64,000 nt of DNA from the NCBI GenBank assembly GCA_034096865.1, contig JAWQFJ010028255.1, positions 1 to 64,000 of the forward strand. The letters are read 5' to 3'. Both the position numbers and the translations under genes were made by a program. Positions 47,601 to 54,949 of the stretch are shown piece after piece. Within the stretch, counting starts at the first letter, position 1. Each line of letters starts with the position of its first letter. The notes under the pieces were generated by a model, which was given only the letters and a program-made list of their open reading frames with translations, ran no database searches and had not been told where the DNA came from. This DNA comes from Theodoxus fluviatilis (lineage: Eukaryota > Mollusca > Gastropoda > Cycloneritida > Neritidae).

Positions 47601-48365
47601 CCTTGACCCTGAACTATGGAAGATAACTGTTTCAAACTTAATAATTATGTGGGGCACATGTTATACTTTCATCATGAGACACATTTGTTCACATATCATC
47701 AAGGTCAAGGTCACTTTGACCCTTATGAAATGTGACCAAAATGGGGTAGTGAACCACTAAAAGTGACTATATCTCATGGTAGAAAGTGCCAATAAGCACC
47801 ATTGTGCTTCCTATGTCTTGAATTAACAGCTTTGTGTTGCATGACCTTGGATGACCTTGACCTTGGGTCAAGGTCACATGTATTTTGGTAGGAAAAATGT
47901 GTAAAGCATTTCTTTGTGTCTGATGTCATTGGTAGGTTTAGTTGTTTGACCTTGACCTTGAAGGTCACCTGAAGGTCAAGGTCATATAAAGGTCAAGGTC
48001 AAGCATGTGAGTCGTATGGGCTTTGCTCTTCTTGTATGGTCTTGAACGGCTGGCAGACTACCTAACACTCAACCTTTTGTAGTTTTGTGTCCAGCACAAA
48101 TTTTATCCTGCAGAATGTTCACAATGCTTCAGAAAATGTTTCATCTTGCATTGTAAAGTCAATGGTGGCTTACAGACCACTTGAAGCTCAACTATTTGTG
48201 TTTTCTTTCCAGCACAAATTCATCCTGCAGAATGCACAGTATGTCCTGGAACAAGTGATGGCTCAGATTGAAAAGAAATGCAGTGATGCCAAGATCCGAT
48301 TCCCAAAGCAGTTGCTGACTGTCAGTGCTGAGTACCGGCGCCTCAAGACTCTGGCCAAGACTTGA
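23943..48365 (+). CDS. EXOC8: EXOC8 / Exo84, exocyst complex subunit (15 exons, 5' end missing)
   Basis: Exo84 is one of eight exocyst subunits; the complex tethers secretory vesicles to the plasma membrane before SNARE fusion, and in animals the Exo84 PH domain binds RalA-GTP. Fifteen exons with GT-AG borders (listed separately) join without a frame break into 2,016 in-frame bases, 671 codons plus TGA. With the missing first coding exon this fits the roughly 725 residues of the family. Order of domains: N-terminal coiled-coil (exons 2-3, FIETAREIS and [13 protein letters not shown] blocks), acidic linker and KVEGCS (exon 4), PH domain (exons 5-7), NPF motif formed across the exon 7/8 junction, then the helical Exo84 C-terminal region from [16 protein letters not shown] (exon 8) to the end. 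Identification is from recognised conserved blocks, so family assignment is very secure. Upstream coding sequence must end with one base of a split codon. Introns are loaded with repeats, several abutting splice sites. Confidence 0.95.
24327..24570. repeat. 44-bp minisatellite, about 5.5 copies (EXOC8 intron 2)
   Basis: Unit TAGTCACAGCATGTGTTGCA plus AGGTTGTAACTGGGTCAAGC and ATGC. Confidence 0.93.
24860..25640. repeat. Intronic dispersed repeats, first set
   Basis: 25080-25215 shares CCAGGCTGCTGGGC.., CAGTAGCTCAG.. and CAGCCA..AGGCTGCTGGG..CATCAGGACAGGGTCAG with 36070-36200; a shorter inverse piece lies at about 40120-40180. The stretch near 25400-25470 (GTGGATTCCC..GGGACAGCACAC) recurs at 26905-26960. 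No coding potential seen. Confidence 0.5.
25680..25775 (+). CDS. EXOC8: EXOC8 exon 3
   Basis: Acceptor ..actttccag, donor AAAG|gtgagt. Encodes [19 protein letters not shown] and following helix, directly continuous with FIETAREIS of the preceding exon, as in Exo84 proteins. Phase 1 at the 3' end. Confidence 0.93.
26000..26320. repeat. Degenerate short-period repeat in EXOC8 intron 3
   Basis: Repeated phrase around CCCATGAATGGGTATGTGCA with drifting spacing of about 35-50 bases. Old, eroded minisatellite. Confidence 0.5.
26591..26691 (+). CDS. EXOC8: EXOC8 exon 4 (acidic linker)
   Basis: Acceptor ..ccctttccag, donor TCA|gtgagt. Encodes a Glu/Lys-rich linker ([16 protein letters not shown]) followed by [12 protein letters not shown], which leads into the PH domain. 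Phase 0 at the 3' end. Confidence 0.92.
27520..27965. repeat. 21/22-bp minisatellite (EXOC8 intron 4)
   Basis: Alternating units AGCCCCTACAGCTGCTTGGG+C and +AC, so periods of 21 and 22 mix. About 20 copies; each contains CAGCTG. Confidence 0.92.
28128..28270 (+). CDS. EXOC8: EXOC8 exon 5 (start of PH domain)
   Basis: Acceptor ..gtgctgcag, donor ACAG|gtgtgt. Encodes [13 protein letters not shown] and [18 protein letters not shown], the first strands of the PH domain. A long (GT)n tract starts about ten bases after the donor. Phase 2 at the 3' end (Arg codon split). Confidence 0.94.
28281..28808. repeat. (GT)n followed by (CA)n, flanking the exon 5 donor
   Basis: (GT)-rich 28281-28502 and (CA)-rich 28546-28808 are complementary in the same transcript and start about ten bases after the exon 5 donor. 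Confidence 0.93.
29215..29368 (+). CDS. EXOC8: EXOC8 exon 6 (PH domain core)
   Basis: Acceptor ..gtgtgcag, donor AAA|gtaatt. Encodes [19 protein letters not shown] and [15 protein letters not shown], the central strands of the PH domain. Phase 0 at the 3' end. Confidence 0.94.
29841..29982 (+). CDS. EXOC8: EXOC8 exon 7 (PH C-terminal helix, charged linker)
   Basis: Acceptor ..ccccaaag, donor AACC|gtgagt. Encodes [14 protein letters not shown], the PH C-terminal helix, followed by a Lys/Gln-rich coiled stretch ending in EMEKN. The donor lies at the first base of a 29-bp repeat unit that is amplified downstream. Phase 1 at the 3' end; the split codon makes the Pro of an NPF motif. Confidence 0.93.
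29983..30011 (+). repeat. First 29-bp unit, containing the exon 7 donor
   Basis: GTGAGTTGGCTGTAGGGGCT plus GCGCAGTCC starts at the exon 7 splice donor. The next bases (30012) are again GTGAGT. The same unit is repeated at 30865-31270. Confidence 0.9.
30037..30865 (-). mobile_element. LINE 3' end fused to a 5S rRNA fragment
   Basis: On the minus strand the insertion starts with a 50-base 5S rRNA piece, then encodes [20 protein letters not shown] and [13 protein letters not shown], the kind of C-terminal tail found at the end of many LINE polymerases (stop at 30665-30667). A G/T-rich 3' UTR and an AATAAA at about 30040 follow. It sits inside the 29-bp donor-repeat array. Best explained as a 5'-chimeric retrotransposon insertion. 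Confidence 0.65.
30816..30865 (-). pseudogene. 5S rRNA 3'-half fragment
   Basis: Minus strand TCGGGCCCGGTTAGTACTTG then GATGGGTGACCGCCTGGGAA and CACCGGGTGC matches the 3' half of metazoan 5S rRNA, including the box C region of the internal promoter. The 5' half is absent, so it is not functional. Confidence 0.85.
30866..31270. repeat. 29-bp array of donor-like units, 14 copies
   Basis: Unit GTGAGTTGGCTGTAGGGGCT plus GCGCAGTCC. Seven units keep GTGAGT; most others read ATGAGT, which destroys the donor dinucleotide. The 850 bp between this array and the exon 7 donor is a retrotransposon insertion. Confidence 0.93.
31990..32240. mobile_element. Interspersed repeat with TCAG tail (copy 2)
   Basis: CCAGCTCTTGTGATGTTGTA.., AGCCTGTAAAGATTGACAGG.. 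and a (TCAG)n tail. Same family as 19290-19640; a short related piece is at about 3712-3750. Confidence 0.5.
32626..32778 (+). CDS. EXOC8: EXOC8 exon 8
   Basis: Acceptor ..gcattgcag, donor AAAG|gtgaaa. Encodes an acidic stretch then [18 protein letters not shown], the highly conserved start of the Exo84 C-terminal region. Joined to exon 7 it reads N-P-F-A-D, an NPF tripeptide also found at this place in vertebrate EXOC8. Phase 1 at the 3' end. Confidence 0.94.
32961..34082 (+). mobile_element. piggyBac-like non-autonomous element 1
   Basis: TTAA at 32957-32960 and 34083-34086; terminal inverted repeat CCTTTAGAGCGCCGCT against AGCGGCGCTCTAAAGG. Subterminal GTCGAC palindromes. From 33241 a frame-broken piece starts [20 protein letters not shown] and continues in acidic, aromatic sequence like a piggyBac N-terminus. 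The catalytic domain is missing. Inside, about 33375-33590 is duplicated at 33600-33830. Confidence 0.85.
34087..35545 (-). mobile_element. piggyBac-like non-autonomous element 2
   Basis: Shares TTAA 34083-34086 with element 1; right TTAA at 35546-35549. Terminal CCCATTTC / GAAATGGG. The right subterminal region holds palindromes of the form GATGCGACGT..ACGTCGCATC. On the minus strand from 35283 a frame-shifted acidic N-terminus ([19 protein letters not shown], later [12 protein letters not shown]) fits a piggyBac transposase start; no catalytic part remains. Confidence 0.75.
35770..35870. repeat. (CA)n microsatellite upstream of EXOC8 exon 9
   Basis: CA/CG dinucleotide tract about 125 bases before the exon 9 acceptor. 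Confidence 0.92.
35995..36046 (+). CDS. EXOC8: EXOC8 exon 9 (52 nt)
   Basis: Small exon with acceptor ..ctttttcag and donor CAG|gttagt. Encodes [16 protein letters not shown], matching the NHYLEDKP-type block of other Exo84 proteins. Frame is kept only with this exon included. Confidence 0.9.
36285..36680 (+). mobile_element. SINE with V-SINE/CORE-like central domain
   Basis: GCTCTGTGGCTGAGAGGTCA head, then CATCCTTGAGCAAGTTGTTT and TCTCCCCACCCAGGAGTAAA, a block widespread in tRNA/LINE2-type SINEs. Ends in a TACCTTTACCTTT tail. Confidence 0.55.
36821..37447 (+). mobile_element. 627-bp MITE with terminal inverted repeats and TA duplication (copy B)
   Basis: Starts TGTGACCAGCCACAACAAAA and ends with its inverse (..GTCGTGGCTGGTCACA), flanked by TA at 36819-36820 and 37448-37449. 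The TA target suggests Tc1/mariner-type mobilisation. Inverted relative to 5643-6256. Confidence 0.88.
37611..37905. repeat. (CA)n microsatellite upstream of EXOC8 exon 10
   Basis: CA-rich from 37611 to 37905, about 70 bases before the exon 10 acceptor. Confidence 0.93.
37975..38119 (+). CDS. EXOC8: EXOC8 exon 10
   Basis: Acceptor ..gtgttgcag, donor CTCAG|gtaggg. Encodes [15 protein letters not shown] and [20 protein letters not shown], a signature block of the family. A 40-bp tandem array starts about 40 bases after the donor. Phase 0. Confidence 0.94.
38160..39378. repeat. 40-bp minisatellite, about 30 copies (EXOC8 intron 10)
   Basis: Unit AGCGTGGGCCAAGCCTGTTG plus TAGCATACGCTGCAAGGTGG. 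The core is nearly invariant; units at both edges carry AGAG instead of AGCG, and one unit has TAGCATACACT. Open frames of 392-482 codons on the minus strand exist only because no unit contains a stop in those frames. Confidence 0.96.
40734..40914 (+). CDS. EXOC8: EXOC8 exon 11
   Basis: Acceptor ..tctgcag, donor TCAG|gtcagt. Encodes [20 protein letters not shown] and [16 protein letters not shown], ending in GCYS. Continuous with the AFVVWA block of exon 12. Phase 1. Confidence 0.94.
41388..41717 (+). repeat. 69-bp array of exon 12 acceptor copies
   Basis: Four units of 69 bp (last interval 75 bp), each containing ..GTCCTGCAG followed by CCTTCGTGGTGTGGGCCAAG and CAG, the first bases of exon 12. 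Exon-like starts are at 41436, 41505, 41574 and 41643 before the real one at 41718. All spacings are multiples of three and the frame is open through all copies. Confidence 0.93.
41718..41848 (+). CDS. EXOC8: EXOC8 exon 12
   Basis: Acceptor ..cctgcag, donor GGAG|gtaggc. Encodes [32 protein letters not shown] and AKSHCQE, all conserved. The acceptor and first 33 bases are present in four further partial copies immediately upstream (exon-like starts at 41436, 41505, 41574 and 41643). The copy at 41718 is chosen because only it continues into conserved sequence. Phase 0. Confidence 0.93.
42240..43560. repeat. (ATCC)n / (ACCC)n array, 1.3 kb
   Basis: Tetranucleotide CATC with CACC and interruptions, ending about 13 bases before the exon 13 acceptor. 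Long frames of Ile-His-Pro-Ser (+) and Met-Asp-Gly-Trp (-) are artefacts. Confidence 0.96.
43574..43693 (+). CDS. EXOC8: EXOC8 exon 13
   Basis: Acceptor ..ctgtgttgcag, donor GCC|gtgagt; exactly 40 codons. Encodes [15 protein letters not shown] and [16 protein letters not shown]. The acceptor follows directly after a 1.3-kb ATCC array. Phase 0 at both ends. Confidence 0.92.
44190..44669. repeat. (CT)n and (GAT)n microsatellites in EXOC8 intron 13
   Basis: (CT)n 44190-44218 and (GAT)n 44595-44669; intervening sequence unremarkable. Confidence 0.92.
44748..44853 (+). CDS. EXOC8: EXOC8 exon 14
   Basis: Acceptor ..gtcttacag, donor TTTG|gtaggt. Encodes [18 protein letters not shown], corresponding to the EEMWRRMNLM block of vertebrate EXOC8. 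Phase 1. Confidence 0.92.
45055..45335 (-). pseudogene. LINE 3'-end fragment (RTE/jockey-type C-terminus)
   Basis: Minus strand: [36 protein letters not shown], then after a stop [20 protein letters not shown] and AWRV. The R-IPK-LFY-EL..G.RN.GRP..R-Y-KD pattern is the usual C-terminal end of invertebrate non-LTR elements. Only a fragment. Confidence 0.7.
45866..46056 (+). CDS. EXOC8: EXOC8 exon 15
   Basis: Acceptor ..gtgtttgcag, donor GGGAG|gtcagt. Encodes [19 protein letters not shown] and a helical run ending in SDKFTRE. A 37-bp tandem array begins about 80 bases downstream. Phase 0. Confidence 0.9.
46138..46853. repeat. 37-bp minisatellite, about 19 copies (EXOC8 intron 15)
   Basis: Unit GGAAACGTTGCAAGGGCCAC plus CCATGAGGCTATGCAGA; one unit has an extra GTT, three have single changes. 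Begins about 80 bases after the exon 15 donor. Confidence 0.95.
47187..48035. mobile_element. TCAAGGTCA-rich interspersed repeat (copy 2)
   Basis: Near-identical to 22672-23552, same orientation, with a shorter CCGT tract. Lies in the last EXOC8 intron, about 180 bp upstream of the terminal exon. Confidence 0.85.
48096..48130 (+). pseudogene. Degenerate duplicate of the EXOC8 terminal exon start
   Basis: GTGTCCAG followed by CACAAATTTTATCCTGCAGA and ATG mirrors the real junction CTTTCCAG|CACAAATTCATCCTGCAGAA at 48213. An inserted T shifts the frame, so it cannot replace the real exon. Confidence 0.75.
48213..48365 (+). CDS. EXOC8: EXOC8 terminal coding exon
   Basis: Acceptor ..tctttccag, stop TGA at 48363-48365. 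Encodes [32 protein letters not shown] and the C-terminus. Matches the FIRQNASFLYETVLP and PAKQLQDL blocks of other EXOC8 proteins. A degraded copy of its acceptor and first bases lies about 116 bp upstream. Confidence 0.92.
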   Translation, partial: HKFILQNAQYVLEQVMAQIEKKCSDAKIRFPKQLLTVSAEYRRLKTLAKT

Positions 48366-50150
48366 ATTCACCCGTCATCTTCTGCTTATGCAAGATGCTG
48401 TACCCAGTAGATGCCGAGATGCAACTGAAGAGGGGATTCACAGTTGTGTCATCAGCTGCAGCCTGTGGCTGTGGAAGTGTGAGGGTGGACAGTTGGTCTG
48501 ACAAGACAGCAACTATCAAGGGAACAGGTAGTGGTGCTGATGATACCTCTGTCTGTCCAGGCAATGAAGGCTGAGAACTGGAGCAAAGAAGTCGCAGATG
48601 GAATCTTTTTTGAGGATGGTTAAATAGATATTCAAATAGATACAGCTAGGTTAGTCAACAACTGGAGTCTTTGCTGGGACAACAGAGCTGGTGCATCCGA
48701 CATGTTTGTCATCAAGTGGAGCATCATGGCACATCATCCGTAGCTGTGGACCTTGGATGTGATGAATCAAAGAAGACAGAAAAATGACTGCTTCACCAGA
48801 AACCGTTCTCAGTTGCACCTGTGAAGCCTCTGAGCCTCTTCCCTCAATGGCATCTAGCAGCTGATGTGGGTGCAGGGTTGCTGCCAGAAGTCAGCAGCTG
48901 AAAGTAGCATTGGCTATACAGCCCTAGCACTGGAGAGACTGGTCTGTGTGAAGATTGATGGGAAGCGTGTTCCTTGTTGCCAATATGCTGTGATCTGATT
49001 GTTGCGATGGCAGTTCTCTTCACATAGGTCACACGATCTAATCAAGCCCCTGAATGCATCAGAACACCACCCATTTTGTGTCACGCAGGGTGCAGTCATA
49101 TAGATGCTCAGCTTGACAGCAACTGCAGTCTCTCTGTGTGTGTGCGTGTGTGTGCATGCATATGTGTGTGTGTGCAATATGTGTTTCCCTTATGCATCAG
49201 TTTTGTATAGCTGGCTTACTCTGACTAGTCCGTCTGCAATAGGCTTGACTACCATGCATTATTGATATCCACATCTTACTGTGCGCAGGAGTTTCTTGTT
49301 GTTGTTGACTGTGATCTATATGAAGAGGGCTTCTATCTGCCATTTGTTATTAACTGGATGCTGTGCCGACTTGCTGCCAGTGTGCTTCAGCTGAGGCATG
49401 CCGACATGAATGTGCTCTATAATTCACCTTTGAAAAGAGGGAGCGTTGGTTTCCTGTGTGGTGTTGCGCTATTCTGCGTCTCCAAGGAGGGAGGATTCAC
49501 ATTACTGTCACTGGGTTTTATCAATATATTGCTCACAATGAGCCTATGGTGTCAGGAGAGATGTTTTAAGTAACGTTGCAATGCTTTAGGATCACGTCTG
49601 TGGAAGCTAATTGTTTGAAAGTTGCAGCGTCTGCTTTCAGTTTTTCTTCCTGTGTTCCATTTATCCCTCTTGGCTAGGCAAACATTTTGGCTACATGAGT
49701 ATTCATGAACTACCTAAGCAGTGATATCATTTGCTTTGCTGGATTTGCCTTAAATGTGTGTGCACACTGCCTGTTGGATATTTTCATCATTCTCCCGACA
49801 ACTGTCAGTAGCATTTGATGTTTGGACTGGTTCTTAGGATCCATTGTGCTATTTTGATTCTTCCCCACTGAACCGTGTGGAGTTCTGATTTCTACTGCAA
49901 TAGCTGTGTCCCCATCACTAGTAGTGTTGTAGTAACCCTACCACCTTATCTGCTAATATTACTAAACCAACCTGTATGACCACAGTAAGAATTACTGCTG
50001 CATCAGCTCGTCCAAACACAAAAGCATCTCCAATAAGCACCAATTCCGCCATTAATGTTGTTCAACTGTCTCCAGCAAAAATCTGGACACATTTACACGT
50101 GCTGACTGCTTTCCAGAGCCCAGCACTCAGCAGTGGAATTCCTGTCTGGG
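48366..50150. other. EXOC8 3' UTR and downstream sequence
   Basis: No conserved protein block, RNA gene or clear transposon recognised. No exact AATAAA was seen on + in this stretch, so the transcript end is undefined. Confidence 0.5.
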
Positions 50151-53120
50151 TTTCTCGTAGGGACAGAAGAGCTGGAGACATAAGTTCCTGTTAGGTTTTC
50201 TTGTAGGGACAGATGAGCTGGAGACATAAGTTCCTGCTAGGTTTTCTCTTAGGGACAGAAGAGCTGGAGACATAAGTTCCTGCTAGGTTTTCTCTTAGGG
50301 ACAGAAGAGCTGGAGACATAAATTTCTGTTAGGGTTTCTCGTAGGGACAGAAGAGCTGGAGACATGAATCCCTGCTAGGGTTTCTTGTAGGGACAGAAGA
50401 GCTGTAGACATAAATTCCTGTTAGGGTTTCTCGTAGGGACAGAAGAGCTGTAGACATAAATTCCTGTTAGGGTTTCTCGTAGGGACAGAAGAGCTGGAGA
50501 CATAAGTTTCTGTTAGGGTTTCTCGTAGGGACAGAAGAGCTGGAGACATGAATCCCTGCTAGGGTTTCTTGTAGGGACAGAAGAGCTGGAGACATGAATT
50601 CCTGCTAGGTTTTCTCTTAGGGACAGAAGAGCTGGAGACATACGTTCCTGCTAGGCTTTCTTGTAGGGACAGAAGAGCTGGAGACATAAGTTCCTGCTAG
50701 GGTTTCTCTTAGGGACAGAAGAGCTGGAGACATAAATTCCTGCTAGGCTTTCTTGTAGGGACAGAAGAGCTGGAGACATAAGTTCCTGCTAGGCTTTCTC
50801 TTAGGGACAGAAGAGCTGGAGACATAAATTCCTGCTAGGCTTTCTCTTAGGGACAGAAGAGCTGGAGACATAAGTTCCTGCTAGGGTTTCTCTTAGGGAC
50901 AGAAGAGCTGGAGACATAAATTCCTGCTAGGCTTTCTCTTAGGGACAGAAGAGCTGGAGACATAAGTTCCTGCTAGGCTTTCTTGTAGGGACAGAAGAGC
51001 TGGAGACATAAGTTCCTGCTAGGCTTTCTCGTAGGGACAGAAGAGCTGGAGACATACGTTTCTGTTAGGGTTTCTTGTAGGGACAGAAGAGCTGGAGACA
51101 TACATTTCTGTTAGGGTTTCTTGTAGGGACAGAAGAGCTGGAGACATAAATTCCTGCTAGGCTTTCTCTTAGGGACAGAAGAGCTGGAGACATAAATTCC
51201 TGCTAGGCTTTCTCTTAGGGACAGAAGAGCTGGAGACATAAATTCCTGCTAGGCTTTCTCTTAGGGACAGAAGAGCTGGAGACATACGTTCCTGCTAGGC
51301 TTTCTTGTAGGGACAGAAGAGCTGGAGACATATAATTCCTGTTAGGGTTTCTCGTAGGGACAGAAGAGCTGGAGACATATAATTCCTGTTAGGGTTTCTC
51401 GTAGGGACAGAAGAGCTGGAGACATACATTTCTGTTAGGGTTTCTTGTAGGGACAGAAGAGCTGGAGACATAAATTTCTGTTAGGGTTTCTTGTAGGGAC
51501 AGAAGAGCTGGAGACATAAGTTCCTGCTAGGCTTTCTTGTAGGGACAGAAGAGCTGGAGACATAAGTTCCTGCTAGAACTTTCTTGTAGGGACAGAAGAG
51601 CTGGAGACATAAGTTCCTGCTAGGCTTTCTTGTAGGGACAGAAGAGCTGGAGACATAAATTCCTGCTAGGCTTTCTCTTAGGGACAGAAGAGCTGGAGAC
51701 ATAAGTTCCTGCTAGGCTTTCTCTTAGGGACAGAAGAGCTGGAGACATAAGTTCCTGCTAGGCTTTCTCTTAGGGACAGAAGAGCTGGAGACATAAGTTC
51801 CTGCTAGGCTTTCTCTTAGGGACAGAAGAGCTGGAGACATAAATTCCTGCTAGGCTTTCTCTTAGGGACAGAAGAGCTGGAGACATAAGTTCCTGCTAGG
51901 CTTTCTTGTAGGGACAGAAGAGCTGGAGACATAAGTTCCTGCTAGGGTTTCTCTTAGGGACAGAAGAGCTGGAGACATAAATTCCTGCTAGGCTTTCTCT
52001 TAGGGACAGAAGAGCTGGAGACATACGTTCCTGCTAGGCTTTCTTGTAGGGACAGAAGAGCTGGAGACATATAATTCCTGTTAGGGTTTCTTGTAGGGAC
52101 AGAAGAGCTGGAGACATAAATTCCTGCTAGGCTTTCTCTTAGGGACAGAAGAGCTGGAGACATAAATTCCTGCTAGGCTTTCTCTTAGGGACAGAAGAGC
52201 TGGAGACAAGTTCCTGCTAGGCTTTCTCTTAGGGACAGAAGAGCTGGAGACATAAATTCCTGCTAGGCTTTCTCGTAGGGACAGAAGAGCTGGAGACATA
52301 CATTTCTGTTAGGGTTTCTCGTAGGGACAGAAGAGCTGGAGACATACGTTCCTGCTAGGCTTTCTCTTAGGGACAGAAGAGCTGGAGACATATAATTCCT
52401 GTTAGGGTTTCTCGTAGGGACAGAAGAGCTGGAGACATAAATTTCTGTTAGGGTTTCTTGTAGGGACAGAAGAGCTGGAGACATAAATTTCTGTTAGGGT
52501 TTCTCTTAGGGACAGAAGAGCTGGAGACATAAATTCCTGTTAGGGTTTCTCGTAGGGACAGAAGAGCTGGAGACATAAATTTCTGTTAGGGTTTCTTGTA
52601 GGGACAGAAGAGCTGGAGACATAAGTTCCTGCTAGGCTTTCTTGTAGGGACAGAAGAGCTGGAGACATAAATTTCTGTTAGGGTTTCTTGTAGGGACAGA
52701 AGAGCTGGAGACATAAGTTCCTGCTAGGCTTTCTTGTAGGGACAGAAGAGCTGGAGACATACATTTCTGTTAGGGTTTCTTGTAGGGACAGAAGCGCTGG
52801 AGACATAAGTTCCTGCTAGGCTTTCTTGTAGGGACAGAAGAGCTGGAGACATAAATTTCTGTTAGGGTTTCTTGTAGGGACAGAAGAGCTGGAGACATAA
52901 GTTCCTACTAGGCTTTCTTGTAGGGACAGAAGAGCTGGAGACATATAATTCCTGTTAGGGTTTCTCGTAGGGACAGAAGAGCTGGAGACATAANNNNNNN
53001 TCCTGTTAGGGTTTCTCGTAGGGACAGAAGAGCTGGAGACATGAATCCCTGCTAGGGTTTCTTGTAGGGACAGAAGAGCTGGAGACATGAATCCCCGCTA
53101 GGTTTTCTCTTAGGGACAGA
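50150..53120. repeat. 46-bp minisatellite, about 64 copies, with a 7-N gap
   Basis: Unit AGGGACAGAAGAGCTGGAGA plus CATAAGTTCCTGCTAGGCTT and TCTCTT, in a mosaic of variants (AAATTCC, ACGTTCC, TATAATTCC; GGCTTTC, GGGTTTC). 52994-53000 are N, so copy number is uncertain. Lies between the ends of EXOC8 and ALDH4A1. Confidence 0.95.
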
Positions 53121-54750
53121 AGAGTTGGCAAGGAAAACCAGGGCAATCCACTATGGACTGGAGCTATGGACGTGGTCAGTCAGGTTCCAAGTCGGAAGTA
53201 GATTCAGTCTTTGCAAGCTCTCACTGCTAGTCTTCCACCAAGAATGCATTGTGCACCATGGTACCATTTTGCATTCATTGATGGTTCAGAGCCCGAGTGG
53301 TAGTAGGTCACAGCTTTTGTCACCCATGCGTTGTGTGACATGGCCCACGGTGCCGTCTGAGCTGTGATGACATATGGTTCTAGCAGTGGCTCTCCCTCTT
53401 TGTACTGTTTCTCACTCCCAGTGAATCTGCTCACACTGGATGTCATGATACCGACTACATGAACATTTTAGTCAGGGTGAGCATCCCCATCTTTCTTCCA
53501 GTTCTGTGAAGATGTTTTCATGTTTCACATTCCACAAGAAAGTGAGACCAGCATTCCTTGCCATTAAAATCCTGGGGACGGTAATCATGAAGGAAAGACT
53601 GCAGGCCTGGCATCCAGTAGCATCCAGTCTTGTGCTCTGCCTACCCCATCACCATGTGTGAATTTCCATATCCAATCATGTCAGTGCAGTCATTGTATAG
53701 AGCGAGCTGCTGGCTAATTACATGTGCAATAAGTTAGTGAGATGTTTTAGTATGTACTTTCATATCGATTTCTGCTCGAGTAAATGGTACCAAAATCCCA
53801 CCTTGCGTTCCTCAAGTTATTTATGATCGTCATTTAGTGGCTTGATTATTTCATCTTGCAAGCCAGCAGAACAGTCTTGCACTGCAGTTCCAACAGGAAC
53901 ATGAATACCGTCTACCATTAGAGTTAACAGCAACATGACCCTGCTTCTGCCAGAAATATTCCATCTTGTGTCACTGCTGCCATCAGGGCAAAATATTTTC
54001 ACATCAAGTTTCAGTTTCACCATAATCTTGAAAACAGCCAAGTACTTGGCTGCACGTGGATTCAGGGCCACAGTACTCTCATCAGAGATCGGCGCAAGAT
54101 GCTGCATAGGTTACTCTGCTCACAAGGTCTGCAGGCTGCGTGGTCTTCGCATGAGACGGACTTGGAAGTTCCTGAGGACCATGGCTGAGGCGGCACAGAA
54201 GGCGTCCTGCTGGATTTGGCTGAAGAGGGGCACGGGGGAATGTGGCGCACCAGAGGGCACCCAGGGGACAGTCCGTGGAGTGTGGGAGTCTACAAGGAGG
54301 ATGGACTCCCTTTTTTGACACCCCCAGCCTGTGTTTAGGGGAGGCAGACCACCACACAGTATGCCTGGTCACTGTTGACGACTGACAGGCACCTGACACT
54401 ATGACTCAGGTGTGGCCCCCCCAAAGATAGGAAGACTGGGCTGAAACACTGGGGGGCTCTTCCTCTGAAGAAATGTTCAACCATTCTGCCCAGGGCTCCA
54501 CCTCTAAGTAAACACTCAACAAGAAAAGAACGAGGCACAATGAACCAAGTTCGTGCCATGCCACATACACAGCCATGCTTCCTTTCCCCCCAAAATGCAA
54601 CACGTCAAAAGAGTACTTTTCAGTTTTATTTCTTTTCTGTAAAATCATTTGTGCTCACTCGGATCAAATAAATACATGTGTTGAAGTACCATGGTCACTA
54701 ACAGCACAGAGACAGGACAGAGAACCAAGATAGGAAATCCCATCCCTGAT
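53121..54750. other. Intergenic sequence, possible ALDH4A1-side 3' region
   Basis: A 96-codon minus-strand frame at 53817-54107 and others nearby resemble no family I know and lack supporting context; none is called as a gene. Confidence 0.4.
54625..54630 (-). promoter_or_regulatory. Candidate poly(A) signal AATAAA for ALDH4A1
   Basis: Minus-strand AATAAA about 1.77 kb past the ALDH4A1 stop, the first exact hexamer seen in that direction. An ATTAAA near 55165 is an alternative. No transcript data are available. Confidence 0.3.
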
Positions 54751-54948
54751 ATACACTCTTACCCATCCCTGATATACACTCTTACCCATCCCTGGTATAC
54801 ACTCTTACCCATCCCTGGTATACACTCTTACCCATCCCTGGTATACACTCTTACCCATCCCTGGTATACACTCTTACCCATCCCTGGTATACACTCTTAC
54901 CTATCCCTGGTATACACTCTTACCCATCCTTGATATACACTCTTACTG
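54751..54948. repeat. 22-bp minisatellite, about 9 copies
   Basis: Unit CCATCCCTGGTATACACTCT plus TA (also CTGATATAC variants). It lies in the region expected for the ALDH4A1 3' UTR. Confidence 0.93.
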
Positions 54949-54949
54949 A

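Noticed and set aside
50150..53120. CRISPR-like regular array
   Set aside because: Units are contiguous 46-bp tandem repeats with point variants, not repeats separated by unique spacers; the genome is eukaryotic.
53817..54107. 96-codon minus-strand frame as a small gene
   Set aside because: No recognisable family, no splice or regulatory context; length is within chance for this sequence.
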